This document shows positions 34,002-43,703 of a stretch of DNA of 54,510 bases, piece after piece. Made by a program: the position numbers and the translations under genes. Under the pieces are notes generated by a model. That model worked only from the letters and a program-made list of their open reading frames with translations. It ran no database searches and was not told the origin of the DNA. Source of the DNA: a delta proteobacterium NaphS2 (GTDB taxonomy: Bacteria; Desulfobacterota; DSM-4660; Desulfatiglandales; Desulfatiglandaceae). How positions within the stretch are numbered: the first letter of the stretch is position 1; each line of letters opens with the position of its first letter. The stretch lies in NCBI GenBank assembly GCA_000179315.1, contig ADZZ01000580.1, forward strand, positions 4,809 to 59,318, given 5' to 3'.

Positions 34002-35075
34002 TCAGGCTTTATGCCCGAAATAGCGCGCCACTTCTTTGAGCGAGACAGGTTCCCAGCGTTTCAGGAATTTCTTTTTGGCCTTCATGATGCGATCCACCGA
34101 TTCGTGAAGCCGCGGCAACAGGTGTCCGTTTTGGAGCAGCCGGTTACGCAAGCGGTCCATCGCTTCCCGCACCAGTTTCTGGTCTTCACAGATCAACAAG
34201 ATATCACACCCCGCCTCAAAAGCATCTACGGTTCCTTGGGCCACTCCCGGGGCCTTTTTGATGGCACCCATTTCCAAATCGTCGGTGATGATCAGCCCTT
34301 GAAAACCAAGTTTCTCTCTCAACAATTCCGTGATGATTGAATGGGACAGGGTTGCGGGACATTGCGCATCCAAGCCCGAATACAAGGCATGGGATGTCAT
34401 GATGGCGGAAACCCTTTCCCGGATGGCGTCCCTGAAAGGGGGCAGATCAACGGTTTCCAACTCCTGTTCATCCACGTCGATGGCGGAAGGATGGTGATGT
34501 GGATCCAGACGCACTTTTCCCAAGCCCGGAAAATGTTTCCCCACTGCCATAACACCATTTTCCTGAAGCGCTTTTATAACAGTTTGACCCAGATGTCCCA
34601 CCCTCTCCGGATCATCTCCGAACATTCGGCCCTGAAGGACCTTATCCACAGGCCCGGAAGACACATCCAGTACCGGCGCCATGTTCATGTTAAGACCAAG
34701 CAGCCGCATTTCAGCCGCCGTTATTCGGCCAAACCGCTCGGCCATTTTGTCTGAATCGGAAGCGTCACCGATGGCACTGTTTCCGGGGAATCGGGTGAAA
34801 GGCTTTTGCAGCCTCGCCACACGCCCGCCTTCCTGATCCACCGCCAGAAAAAGGGGAACCCCCTGGTATTTCATGGCTGCGTCCTGAAGATCATTTGTGA
34901 GCGCTGCTACCTGAAGAGGATCAACAATATTTCGTTTAAAGAGAATAACACCACCCAGCCCTTTGTCCCGAATGAGCGAAAGCGTACCCACATCCAGATG
35001 AGGTCCGGGCATGCCGGCCATGAAAAGCCTTCCCGTATGGTCGGTGAGTTCGGAGAGTTCAAGGGTGGAATGCAT
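34002..35075 (-). CDS. nagZ: Beta-N-acetylglucosaminidase, NagZ type (GH3)
   Basis: Cleaves GlcNAc from muropeptides or anhydro-disaccharides in the cytoplasm during wall recycling. 357 residues from ATG 35075 (AAGGAAGGAC site); an upstream in-frame extension is not family-like. Landmarks: LFLAVDQEGGRVARL, the substrate loop KHFPGLGKVRLDPHHH with the proton-donor histidine region, and LIITDDLEMGAIKK with the nucleophile aspartate. KHFPG is followed by L where many NagZ have H. No signal peptide is evident. It stands divergent from a MurU/AmgK pair, which gives it a clear recycling context. Confidence 0.93.
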   Translation of the reverse strand: MHSTLELSELTDHTGRLFMAGMPGPHLDVGTLSLIRDKGLGGVILFKRNIVDPLQVAALTNDLQDAAMKYQGVPLFLAVDQEGGRVARLQKPFTRFPGNSAIGDASDSDKMAERFGRITAAEMRLLGLNMNMAPVLDVSSGPVDKVLQGRMFGDDPERVGHLGQTVIKALQENGVMAVGKHFPGLGKVRLDPHHHPSAIDVDEQELETVDLPPFRDAIRERVSAIMTSHALYSGLDAQCPATLSHSIITELLREKLGFQGLIITDDLEMGAIKKAPGVAQGTVDAFEAGCDILLICEDQKLVREAMDRLRNRLLQNGHLLPRLHESVDRIMKAKKKFLKRWEPVSLKEVARYFGHKA

Positions 35076-35108
35076 GGAAAGTCCTTCCTCTTTTTGATGA
35101 AAACAGCA

Positions 35109-35135
35109 TTGACATGATTCTTTATCATGTATAAT
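35109..35135 (+). promoter_or_regulatory. Promoter for the murU-amgK operon
   Basis: TTGACA (35109-35114), 15 bases, TATAAT (35130-35135), about 26 bases before the ATG. Both boxes are perfect; the spacer is two bases short of ideal. Confidence 0.6.
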
Positions 35136-35161
35136 CAGTAACAGACAATTGCAATGGAAAA

Positions 35162-36073
35162 ATGAAACCCATGAAAGCAATGATTCTGGCGGCGGGCCTT
35201 GGCACAAGGCTTCTCCCACTCACGGCAAACAGACCCAAACCCCTCGTTCCTGTGGGGAATCGGCCCATTATCGATCGCACCATTTGCTGGCTGAAGACCC
35301 ACGGAGCGGACGACATCATCGTAAACGCCCATTATCACCTGGACCAGATGCGGCATCATCTCGATCAAGGGCGCCCTTTTGGATTGAAAATACATATCAG
35401 TGAAGAGCCTGAGATTCTGGGTACGGGCGGCGGCATTCAAAAAACCAAATGGTTCTGGGGCCGTGATCCTTTCATCGTGGTTAACGGGGACATCCTGACG
35501 GACATAGACCTTAGCGCCGCCTACCGGGCCCATTTAAAGAACGGCAATCTGGTAACCCTGGTCCTTCATGATTCCGCCCCTTTCAATCAGATCAGGATAA
35601 ACCGCCAAAAGGACATCCTGGACATCAACCCCGTTCCCCAACCGGGACGTTTGGCTTTTACGGGCATTCACATTATCAGTCCGGAAGTTCTCGAAAATAT
35701 CCCGGCAGGTCGGCCTTCCTGCATTCTCGCGTCTTATCGACTACTTATTCGAGATGGGCGTCCCATAAGGGGGCATGTGGTAAAGAACCCTTATTGGCGG
35801 GATGCGGGAACCATTGAAAGTTATATTCAAGCCAACCGGGAAGCCTTAAACGGCGCGCCTTTTCTGGTGGGCCGCAACGCCCGGGTGCATGATGATGCGC
35901 AACTTAATGGGTGGGCCGTTCTGGGGGACAACATTATTGTTGAAAGAGGGGCCGGGATTACCCGTTCCATCGTATGGGAGAATGTCACCATTAAAGAGGG
36001 CGTTCAAATCGTCGACAGCATCGTAGCGACCCCCGGCGAAGTAGCAGCCGACCGGGTGGGTGTTATCGAATAA
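35162..36073 (+). CDS. murU: Sugar-1-phosphate nucleotidyltransferase, MurU-like
   Basis: A 303-residue NTP transferase. N-terminal pyrophosphorylase signature MILAAGLGTRLLPLTANRPK (residues 7-26), then the GTGGGIQK and VVNGDILTDID metal-site blocks, and a C-terminal stretch of hexapeptide-like turns (NARVHDDAQLNGWAVLGDNI). COG1208-type enzymes such as MurU make UDP-MurNAc from MurNAc-1-phosphate; a mannose-1-phosphate guanylyltransferase is the alternative. The next gene encodes an AmgK-like sugar kinase and the divergent gene NagZ, which favours MurU. The C-terminal extension is longer than in short MurU proteins. The stop overlaps the next start by one base (TAATG). Confidence 0.8.
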   Translation: MKPMKAMILAAGLGTRLLPLTANRPKPLVPVGNRPIIDRTICWLKTHGADDIIVNAHYHLDQMRHHLDQGRPFGLKIHISEEPEILGTGGGIQKTKWFWGRDPFIVVNGDILTDIDLSAAYRAHLKNGNLVTLVLHDSAPFNQIRINRQKDILDINPVPQPGRLAFTGIHIISPEVLENIPAGRPSCILASYRLLIRDGRPIRGHVVKNPYWRDAGTIESYIQANREALNGAPFLVGRNARVHDDAQLNGWAVLGDNIIVERGAGITRSIVWENVTIKEGVQIVDSIVATPGEVAADRVGVIE

Positions 36074-37119
36074 TGGCGAAGGGGGCTTCATCCATGGATC
36101 AGCGATTCCGGAAATTTCTCACAACCTTTTTGAAGGGAAAGGCTTCCGGGGATTGTGGATTTTCCGTTGATCCCTTGCCCGGCGATGGCTCACACCGCAT
36201 TTTCCGGCGCATCCATGCCTCCGGCGGAACGTCTTTTATTGCCATGGCCAATCCGCCCGTTTCCGCAGACCGAAAACGGGAAAACAATGCTTATGTCATG
36301 ATCGGGCGCCATCTTCAGCGGAAAGGGATTCCGATTCCCGTCATCCATCAATACGATTTAGACGAAGGATGGTTTATCATGGAAGACCTGGGATCCGTTA
36401 ACCTCCAGCAGCGGGTGCTGTCGGGTAATGATGCGGTTTTCCTGTATGAAAGGATTTTGGATCACCTCTTTCGGCTTCAGACCCTGGGTTCGGAAGGGTT
36501 CAACCCCGCATGGTGCGCCCAGACCGAACGGTATGACCACACGGTCATGCTGAAATATGAATCCCATTATTTCAGGGATGCCTTTGTTAGGGGCTTTCTT
36601 GCATATGAAGGATCCTTGAACGGTCTTGAAACCGTGTTCGGTCATCTGGCCGAAAAGGCCTCCCGGGCGGACGGACGGTTTTTCATGCATCGGGATTTTC
36701 AGTCCAGAAATATCATGGTGGATGACGAAAAAATCGGATTCATCGACTGGCAGGGCGGACGAGCAGGCCCTTTGGGTTATGATCTTGCTTCCCTGCTGCT
36801 GGACCCTTACGTACGGCTACCGAGACACTTACAACAAGAAATATATGAAACCTACCTGGAGATCCTCAAGAACCACCATCCCGATTTGGTCGCACCATTT
36901 GAAAGAGACTATCCTTATCTTGCAATACAGCGAAATCTGCAGATCCTTGGCGCTTTTTCTTTTTTGTCGAAGGTCATGAAAAAAACCCAATTTGCGGCTT
37001 ACATTCCCCATGCATTAAAGACCCTTGGAAATCTCGCTCGCAAGACATCAGATGCGGGCCTCAAACCTCTTGGGGAATTTTTGTTACGGATTGATCTTCC
37101 GGACAATCTTTCAGCCTGA
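36073..37119 (+). CDS. amgK: Aminoglycoside-phosphotransferase-like sugar kinase, AmgK-like
   Basis: Probably phosphorylates MurNAc or GlcNAc at the anomeric position, feeding MurU. 348 residues with kinase blocks: GDGSHRIFRRI near the N-terminus, IPVIHQYDLDEGWFIMEDLG (hinge), FFMHRDFQSRNIMV (catalytic loop with D and N) and GFIDWQGGRAGPLGYDLASL (metal aspartate). This matches COG3178 proteins. ATG 36073 overlaps the previous stop; ATG 36094 has a G-rich site and is an alternative. Role inferred from the pair with the nucleotidyltransferase and nearby nagZ. Confidence 0.82.
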   Translation: MAKGASSMDQRFRKFLTTFLKGKASGDCGFSVDPLPGDGSHRIFRRIHASGGTSFIAMANPPVSADRKRENNAYVMIGRHLQRKGIPIPVIHQYDLDEGWFIMEDLGSVNLQQRVLSGNDAVFLYERILDHLFRLQTLGSEGFNPAWCAQTERYDHTVMLKYESHYFRDAFVRGFLAYEGSLNGLETVFGHLAEKASRADGRFFMHRDFQSRNIMVDDEKIGFIDWQGGRAGPLGYDLASLLLDPYVRLPRHLQQEIYETYLEILKNHHPDLVAPFERDYPYLAIQRNLQILGAFSFLSKVMKKTQFAAYIPHALKTLGNLARKTSDAGLKPLGEFLLRIDLPDNLSA

Positions 37120-37138
37120 AGGGAGGAAGAACGGTATC

Positions 37139-37444
37139 ATGCAAAAAAAGAGACTTTTTGACCCGGGCGAGCCGGTCGCCACGTTCGGCGGCATGACGGG
37201 TTTGGTCCTGGATCATGAAATGTACGGACGGGCACGAAAGACCCTTCCCGAGGGGAGAAAGGCGGGGCGCTATTTTGCCCCCGGTTGCTGTCAAAGGCCC
37301 GATTACGTTACCCAGGTACCGGTGCTTTTTGAGGATGGCACCTGGGACGTTATGCGGCCCATGAATATCAAGAAGAAAAGCGATATTGCCGAAGAAAAGC
37401 GAAAAGCCATAGAACGCATGCTGAAAAAAACATCTGACGACTAA
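37139..37444 (+). CDS. Conserved-looking hypothetical protein, 101 residues
   Basis: From ATG 37139 with GGGAGG about 13 bases upstream. The product has RLFDPGEPVATFGGMTGLVL, a CCQRPDYVTQVP segment with two adjacent cysteines, FEDGTWDVMRPMN, and a basic tail. No family recognised. It follows amgK by 19 bases and precedes the hydrolase gene by 10, so all four genes may share one transcript. Confidence 0.7.
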   Translation: MQKKRLFDPGEPVATFGGMTGLVLDHEMYGRARKTLPEGRKAGRYFAPGCCQRPDYVTQVPVLFEDGTWDVMRPMNIKKKSDIAEEKRKAIERMLKKTSDD

Positions 37445-37454
37445 AAAGGAAACC

Positions 37455-38357
37455 ATGACGATTCTCATTGCCGCCGTGATTTATCTTCTTTTGACGCTCT
37501 TTCTGGCGTATCTGCTTCATCAAATCCCCCGAAGGCCCGTTCATGATACACCTGATTGGGGACACGTTACCGACGTTCAAATTCCGGCGGCGGACGGCGG
37601 CGCGCTGGAAACCTGGATTGTGGAACCGGACATGCCTTCCAGGGGAACGGTGTTGCTGGCCCACGGCTGGAGCCGCAACCGGGACCGAATGACGAACCGT
37701 GCACGGGTTTTCGGAAAGCTGGGGTTTAAGACCGTGTTTCACAGTGCCCGGGATCACGGAAATTCCACCCCTAACCGATCCATGAATGCATTTCGTTTTG
37801 CCGAAGACATCGAAGCCGTCCTGAACTGGCTGGACGAACCGGTTCTCCTGTATGGCCATTCCGCGGGGGCTGCGGGCGCCATTCTGGCGGCCTCACACCA
37901 TCCGGATCGCATCCGGCTGCTGTTTCTGGAAGGGTGTTACGCCCGGACGAGAGGAGGCCTGCTTGGTCTTTATCGAAGCGTGAACCCTGTTTTTGGACTG
38001 GTTTTCGGACCCATGATCGTTTTATGGATGGACATTTATTACCGGTTCCAAATGGAAACCATAAGCCCCGTGCGATTGGCACGGGCCATCCGTACACCGG
38101 TGCTGCTCATTCACGGCGAGAAGGATCAAAGCTTTCCCCTCCACCACGCCTGGCGCCTGCGGGACGCTTTCCCCGGGGGAAAAGCGGAATTGTTTGTGGC
38201 CAAGGGCTCCAATCACAGCAATTCCAGCCTGGATCCCCGATACGCCGAGGCCATTGAATCTTTCATATCTCGACACTTGGAAGATGGCGCGCGCAGCCTT
38301 AAGAGATCGTTCCACAAGTCCCTAGGGAAACAAACGGGCCAGTTGTTGCAGCGCTGA
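37455..38357 (+). CDS. Alpha/beta hydrolase, membrane-anchored
   Basis: 300 residues. The N-terminus has one hydrophobic segment (ILIAAVIYLLLTLFLAYLL, residues 3-21), probably an anchor. Then the hydrolase core: VLLAHGWSRNRDRM (oxyanion region), YGHSAGAAGA (nucleophile serine), HGEKDQSFPL (aspartate) and GSNHSNSS (histidine). Substrate unknown. The 3' end overlaps the convergent patatin-like gene by 36 bases. Confidence 0.88.
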   Translation: MTILIAAVIYLLLTLFLAYLLHQIPRRPVHDTPDWGHVTDVQIPAADGGALETWIVEPDMPSRGTVLLAHGWSRNRDRMTNRARVFGKLGFKTVFHSARDHGNSTPNRSMNAFRFAEDIEAVLNWLDEPVLLYGHSAGAAGAILAASHHPDRIRLLFLEGCYARTRGGLLGLYRSVNPVFGLVFGPMIVLWMDIYYRFQMETISPVRLARAIRTPVLLIHGEKDQSFPLHHAWRLRDAFPGGKAELFVAKGSNHSNSSLDPRYAEAIESFISRHLEDGARSLKRSFHKSLGKQTGQLLQR

Positions 38358-39194
38358 ACGTCTGGCGGCTTCATAGGCATTAGGCCCCTTATGGAGAGTT
38401 TTGGGGCCCAGAGATGCCGTTTTCGTATCAAGTTCAATCACCTTAACCCCGCGCAAGGAGACGATGCACTTCTGTCGCTCATAATCTTCCATCCGGGCCG
38501 TATCCACAGCGATGTGTTGGAGCTGCCATGGGGTGAATATTTTTCCCATGAAACCGTTGCCCGGCTCTTTCACGTTGGCGGAAGGGATGAGATGAATCAG
38601 AATGGTGTCCAGATCACAGAGGTCGGCAAGCGCTTCCACCGGGGCCTCCCCACTGATGCCGCCGTCCAGATAAAATATGCCGTCAATTTCCGTGGGTTTA
38701 AAAAGAATGGGAACCGATCCCGAAGCCTGGACGGCACTTATAAGATTGCCGCTGGTGAAAATCTTTTCTCTTCTATGGTTCACATCCACAGCCGAAATGG
38801 CCAAGGGATATGCACATTCCTCAAATTTTTCCGCGGGCAGCCGTTTGAGCAGCCGCTTAAATCCTTCTCCCCTCAGATAGCCGGTATATCCCCGGAACAA
38901 CCGCAAAGCGCTTCTGAGAAAACTGGGCAGCGGATCAGGATCCCAGAAATCGTTTTTATGGACATTGAATAAAAGCTTCCGAATCTCCTCATCGGTCATT
39001 TCCGATGCCGCCATGGCCGCAACGATAGCCCCGGAACTGGCACCCGCATAGGCCGAAGGCATCATATCCATTTCCCTGACGGCTGCCAAAAACCCCGCAT
39101 GAGCGAAAAAGCCGAAAAATCCCGAGGAAAACGCCACGCCCACGCGGCCGCAGGTTTCATGGGATGGGGAGACCGCCTGATCTAATGCCGCCAT
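38322..39194 (-). CDS. Patatin-like phospholipase
   Basis: 290 residues. The oxyanion strand reads VGVAFSSGFFGFFAHAGFL, the nucleophile elbow AGASSGAIVAA (G-x-S-x-G), and the dyad aspartate FYLDGGISGEAPVEA (D-G-G). Lipid acyl hydrolase activity is expected from the family; the target lipid is unknown. ATG 39194 overlaps the 3' end of the nitroreductase gene by 13 bases, so the two are probably co-transcribed. The more usual G-G-G-x-R/K-G glycine loop is replaced by a serine- and phenylalanine-rich version. Confidence 0.88.
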   Translation of the reverse strand: MAALDQAVSPSHETCGRVGVAFSSGFFGFFAHAGFLAAVREMDMMPSAYAGASSGAIVAAMAASEMTDEEIRKLLFNVHKNDFWDPDPLPSFLRSALRLFRGYTGYLRGEGFKRLLKRLPAEKFEECAYPLAISAVDVNHRREKIFTSGNLISAVQASGSVPILFKPTEIDGIFYLDGGISGEAPVEALADLCDLDTILIHLIPSANVKEPGNGFMGKIFTPWQLQHIAVDTARMEDYERQKCIVSLRGVKVIELDTKTASLGPKTLHKGPNAYEAARRSALQQLARLFP

Positions 39195-39832
39195 TTGACC
39201 ACATCTTCAAGCGGGGCTTTTTCTGATCTGGCACCATTGATAGCTGCCGTAGTGTCACCGTATCCAACGGCAACGCCGATAACCACCTGTTTTTCCTCCG
39301 GAAGGCTCAATTCTTCCTTTATATCCGTATCAAATGCGGTGATGAGCCCGATGGGGCAGGTGCTCAATCCCAGGCCATGGGCTGCCAGAACCAGATAACC
39401 CACCAGAACACCAATGTCCGTAAGCCTGGCACTTGAAAAAGCCTCGTCTATGCTGATGATGATCGCCGTGGGCGCGCCATAGAAGTTGCAACTTCCTTCA
39501 TTGATGAAGTCCTGAAAGGCGGCCTGTTCAGGAAGACCCGGCTCAATGGTCCTTAAAAGTCCCCGCTGTCTTTCTACAAACACTTCGGGAAGGCGCTTTT
39601 TCGCTCCCGGTCCACAGGAAATGTTTCTTTCCTTCATCCGTTTCACCAGCAAACGGCTCAGTCGCCTTTTTTCTTCTCCGGACACAACCGTTAACTCCCA
39701 CGGCTGAAGATTGATGGCCGATGGTGCTTGCGTGGCAAGATGAAGGAGTGTTTCCAACACCTCCTGCGCCACCGGCTTCCCAAGAAAAGCTCGGGTGCTC
39801 CTTCTTTCTCTTATCAGTTCCATGAAATCCAT
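39182..39832 (-). CDS. Nitroreductase-family FMN oxidoreductase
   Basis: 216 residues from ATG 39832 (GGGAG ten bases upstream); ATG 39823 is an alternative. Flavin-site signs are RERRSTRAFLGKPV at the N-terminus, APSAINLQPWEL, VLVGYLVLAAHGLGLSTCPI, and VIGVAVGYGD near the end. The family reduces nitro or quinone compounds or acts in cofactor chemistry; the substrate is not given by sequence. The open frame continues upstream of 39832 without family-like residues. Confidence 0.9.
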   Translation of the reverse strand: MDFMELIRERRSTRAFLGKPVAQEVLETLLHLATQAPSAINLQPWELTVVSGEEKRRLSRLLVKRMKERNISCGPGAKKRLPEVFVERQRGLLRTIEPGLPEQAAFQDFINEGSCNFYGAPTAIIISIDEAFSSARLTDIGVLVGYLVLAAHGLGLSTCPIGLITAFDTDIKEELSLPEEKQVVIGVAVGYGDTTAAINGARSEKAPLEDVVKWRH

Positions 39833-40075
39833 TGTTCTTAGGCTCCCAAAGTCATATTCGATTCCCGATAATAGGTATTTTGCCGGGAATATGTCAATAT
39901 CAATCCCAATGGCAGGCAACTGCACTACATATTGGCGTTCGATTATTTTATATCACATCATATTGTATTTTATGTTTACAACCCCTGAGGATTATGATAG
40001 AATTCTTCCGATTATCATGGATTAAAAAAATCCCATTTTCTAACCAATTATGAAACGCTTAAAGCGGAGAGCGGG

Positions 40076-43000
40076 ATGAAAATCAAACAAATATCCGTGC
40101 ACGGCTTCAAATCCTTCATGGAGAGGCTGGAAATAACTTTTCCAACCGGCATCAGCGGTGTTGTCGGCCCCAACGGCTGCGGCAAAAGCAACGTGGTCGA
40201 TGCCATCCGTTGGTGTATGGGAGAACAGAGCCCCAAACAACTTCGCGGCCGCAAAATGGAGGATATCATTTTCAGCGGCGCCGGGAACAGTAAGCCGCTT
40301 GGTATGGCTGAAGTGTCTATCCTTTTTGAAAATGGCGCCGGCGATCTCCCGGCCGCCTTTTCCCACGACCCGGAACTCTCGGTCACAAGACGTCTCTACA
40401 GGTCCGGCGAAAGTGAATACCTGCTCAACAATGTGCCTTGCAGGCTAAAGGACATTCAAGAGATCTTCATGGATACGGGCCTGGGAAACAAAGCATATTC
40501 CATTATCGGCCAGGGTCAAATCGGAAGTATCGTTGAGCAGCGGCCCGAAGAAACCCGCGTCATGCTGGAGGAGGCCGCGGGTATTACCAAATATAGAAAA
40601 AAGGTGGCGGTATCCCGGAGAAAAATCGAGCTCACCGAAAGCAATTTGCAGCGGGTTGGCGATATTTTAAGCGAAATCGAAAAACAGATTCGATCCCTCA
40701 AAAGGCAGGCCGCCAAGGCTGCGCGCTACAAAGCCCTCAGCGGCAAGATTAAGGATCTGGAGCTGGCTTTCTTCGCAAATTCTTACGATCGGCTCACGGG
40801 GGATGTGGGTCATAAAATGCGTTCCACCGAAGCACTTGTTGATCAGAAAAATGCTCTTACGGCAACCCTTGGCAAGCACGAAGCCAGAATCGTCAACATG
40901 AACCTGGAAATGGAGGAAAAGGAAGAGGCCCTCTCCGCTTGCCGCAAAATACACTTTGATTGCAGAAATCGGGTTCAAAAAAGGGAAACAGACATACAAT
41001 CCTTAGATGGGGAACTTAACACCCTTTCACAATTGGCTTCTCGTCTCGAAAACGAGCAGAAAGACGTTCATAAGAACATCACGGCACTGGAGAAGAAAAA
41101 AGACCACCTGGAAAAGGAACTGCTCAGACTTGGACAGGAGGAGACCGATCTTGAAGCGGAAGCCCGGCTTGAAGAAGAACGGTTGAAAACCCGAAAACGG
41201 CTGTTCAAGGAAATCCGGGAGACCCATGAAAAGGCCAGGAGAAGCATGAACGCCGGCGAAACCCGTGCAGCGGGTCTTGACCATGAAACGGAATATCTCA
41301 ACAAGGCCCTGGAACAAATCTCCAACAGCCGCTCCCGATTGGAAAATGAACTGGCGGAAACCAGATCAAGGTCCGAAAGCATTCTGAAGACCTCCGAAAC
41401 AAAAACCAGGATTCGTGAAGCGATTCAGGAAAAACTTAAAGAACTGGAAAACCGTATCGAGGAAACCGAAAGCAACACAAAAGAGTTGGAGAGAATCAAA
41501 AAGCGTGTTGAAACGGAGACCAAAAATGCGGAGTCGGAGTTCAACGCCTGCCGTTCCAGACTGGCAAGTCTGGAAGGATTGCTGGAAAATTTTGAAGGCT
41601 ACAAAGCGGGGGTCAGAACCATCATGCGGGCCAGGGATTTTGCCCCGGGCAATCAGGGACGGGTGCTCGGAATTCTTGCGGATGTCATTGAAGTGGAACC
41701 CGCCTATGAAAGGGCTCTTGAGGCGGTTCTGGCCGATAAACTGCAGTATGTGATCACAAAGACAAAGGACGACGCCGCATCAGCGGTCAGCTATCTCAAA
41801 GATAAGGCCAGGGGAATCGGCAGTTTTGCGCCCCTTGAAAATCTCAATTATACCTCCCGTGAGGGGAACAACCATTTTAAATTTCCGCCTTTGGGCAATT
41901 TCGTCACCACCATGGAAAAATTTAAACCGCTTATCCATGACATTTTGCACAACATCCTGGTGGTGGACGATTTGCCGACGGCCCTGGCCGCTTCAGGAAA
42001 AAACAGCGGCCCATACTGTTTTGTCACGCCCGAAGGAGATATGGTGGATCATCGCGGCGTTATTACAGGCGGCCGGCTTTCTCACACTTCGAAGGGGCTT
42101 CTGGCCAGAAAAAGGGAAGTTTCAGAATTAAAAAAGGCCGTGGTTACCCATAAACGAACATTCGAAGAGTTGAGCCTTCAGCTGGAAGAAATCCTGGTCG
42201 GGTTGGAAGAAAATCAAAGCACCGCTCGGCGGTTGACCGACGAAAAATGGTCATGCCGTGACGACATCAGCGATGTTGATAAAATATTGTTCCGTCTGGG
42301 ACAGGAGTTGGACCAAGCCGAAAAACTTTCCAAAAAGATTCAAGAAGACCTCCAACAAAATGAAATTGACCGGGAAACGCAACGCATCAAACTGAAAGAA
42401 CTGCGGTCTGCCCTGGATGAAAGCCGGGAAAAACAGGCCCGTGAAGCTGCCTATCTTGTTGAAAAAGGACGTGAATTAAAAGAGGCTGAAGCGGAATTTG
42501 ACCAAACCCGGGAAAAGGCTTCAAAGCTCCGGGAGGATTGTCGTCTTCGGCACGAATCTCAGCGGGGAGTCACTCGGGAAATGGATATGGTCGATCAATA
42601 TTTGGAGGACTCCCACAAGAGACTTGAAGCCATCTCAACGGACATTTTAAAGGGCGAGGAGCGCCGACGGAAATGTGCGCACAAAAGAAAAGACCTCAAA
42701 GAATCTTTGAAGAACCTCTATCAGGAATTGAGAGAGGCCGAGGAACATATGGGTCGTGCCGAGGCCGACTATAGGAGCTTTAAAAAGGCTATCAGAGAAA
42801 AAGAGCAATCCATGGTGCAGTTGAAGGATCGGATGGAGGTGCTTACTGAAGAAATCAACAACAGTAAAATGGCGCAATCCGAAATCCGGTTCCGAATTGA
42901 GAGTCTGTTGGAACGGGTTCAGGAAAATTTCGGGGTCAACCTAAAAGGTATATACCAGAAATTTATTCAAGATGATTTCGACGAACAAGCGGCAAGAGAA

Positions 43001-43654
43001 GAGATTGACAAGCAAAAAGCATTGCTGAAAAACATGGGAGAAGTAAACCTGACCGCCATCAAAGAATACGATGCACTTAAAGAGCGCCACGATTTTATCC
43101 TGGGCCAGCGTCAGGATCTTTTGAATTCCATCGAAAGTCTGAGAGCCGCCATAAAAAAAATAAATCACACCTCACTTGAAAAATTCAACAAAACCTTTCT
43201 TGCGGTGGACCAAAAACTTAAAGAAATCTTCCCGATTCTTTTTAACGGCGGGACGGCGGGCCTCAGGCTGACCGATGAACAAAAACCCCTTGAAAGCGGC
43301 GTCCTGGTTGAGGTAAAACCACCCGGGAAACGTCTGAGTCACATGGGGCTTCTGTCAGGGGGAGAAAAGGCACTGGTGGCCATGGCACTTATTTTTGCCA
43401 TTTACATGATCAAACCGAGCCCTTTCTGTCTGCTGGATGAAGTGGATGCCCCCCTTGACGAGGCCAATATCGATCGATTTAATGATCTGTTAAAGAAGAT
43501 TAAAAGAGAAAGCCAGATTATCATGGTAACCCACAGCCGAAAAACCATGGCCATCACCGATCGTCTTTTCGGCATCACAATGGAAAACAAGGGCGTAAGC
43601 AAGCTCGTCTCCGTCGACATCCAGGAACTGCACGGGCAGTTCGCCGCCAACTGA
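40076..43654 (+). CDS. smc: Chromosome segregation ATPase SMC
   Basis: A 1192-residue condensin subunit that organises and separates chromosomes. The N-terminal head has Walker A GPNGCGKSNVVDA (31-43). Long coiled coils flank a hinge around residues 500-680 (FEGYKAGVRTIMRA through GDMVDHRGVITGG). The C-terminal head carries the signature LSGGEKALVAMALIF (about 1093) and Walker B CLLDEVDAPLDEAN (about 1119). ATG 40076 follows GGAGAGCGGG. It is followed closely by ftsY, a common pairing. Confidence 0.97.
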   Translation: MKIKQISVHGFKSFMERLEITFPTGISGVVGPNGCGKSNVVDAIRWCMGEQSPKQLRGRKMEDIIFSGAGNSKPLGMAEVSILFENGAGDLPAAFSHDPELSVTRRLYRSGESEYLLNNVPCRLKDIQEIFMDTGLGNKAYSIIGQGQIGSIVEQRPEETRVMLEEAAGITKYRKKVAVSRRKIELTESNLQRVGDILSEIEKQIRSLKRQAAKAARYKALSGKIKDLELAFFANSYDRLTGDVGHKMRSTEALVDQKNALTATLGKHEARIVNMNLEMEEKEEALSACRKIHFDCRNRVQKRETDIQSLDGELNTLSQLASRLENEQKDVHKNITALEKKKDHLEKELLRLGQEETDLEAEARLEEERLKTRKRLFKEIRETHEKARRSMNAGETRAAGLDHETEYLNKALEQISNSRSRLENELAETRSRSESILKTSETKTRIREAIQEKLKELENRIEETESNTKELERIKKRVETETKNAESEFNACRSRLASLEGLLENFEGYKAGVRTIMRARDFAPGNQGRVLGILADVIEVEPAYERALEAVLADKLQYVITKTKDDAASAVSYLKDKARGIGSFAPLENLNYTSREGNNHFKFPPLGNFVTTMEKFKPLIHDILHNILVVDDLPTALAASGKNSGPYCFVTPEGDMVDHRGVITGGRLSHTSKGLLARKREVSELKKAVVTHKRTFEELSLQLEEILVGLEENQSTARRLTDEKWSCRDDISDVDKILFRLGQELDQAEKLSKKIQEDLQQNEIDRETQRIKLKELRSALDESREKQAREAAYLVEKGRELKEAEAEFDQTREKASKLREDCRLRHESQRGVTREMDMVDQYLEDSHKRLEAISTDILKGEERRRKCAHKRKDLKESLKNLYQELREAEEHMGRAEADYRSFKKAIREKEQSMVQLKDRMEVLTEEINNSKMAQSEIRFRIESLLERVQENFGVNLKGIYQKFIQDDFDEQAAREEIDKQKALLKNMGEVNLTAIKEYDALKERHDFILGQRQDLLNSIESLRAAIKKINHTSLEKFNKTFLAVDQKLKEIFPILFNGGTAGLRLTDEQKPLESGVLVEVKPPGKRLSHMGLLSGGEKALVAMALIFAIYMIKPSPFCLLDEVDAPLDEANIDRFNDLLKKIKRESQIIMVTHSRKTMAITDRLFGITMENKGVSKLVSVDIQELHGQFAAN

Positions 43655-43703
43655 AGAAGAGCGTCTTTCCGGACGCTCATTTTACGGGAAACAACCCAGC
43701 ATA

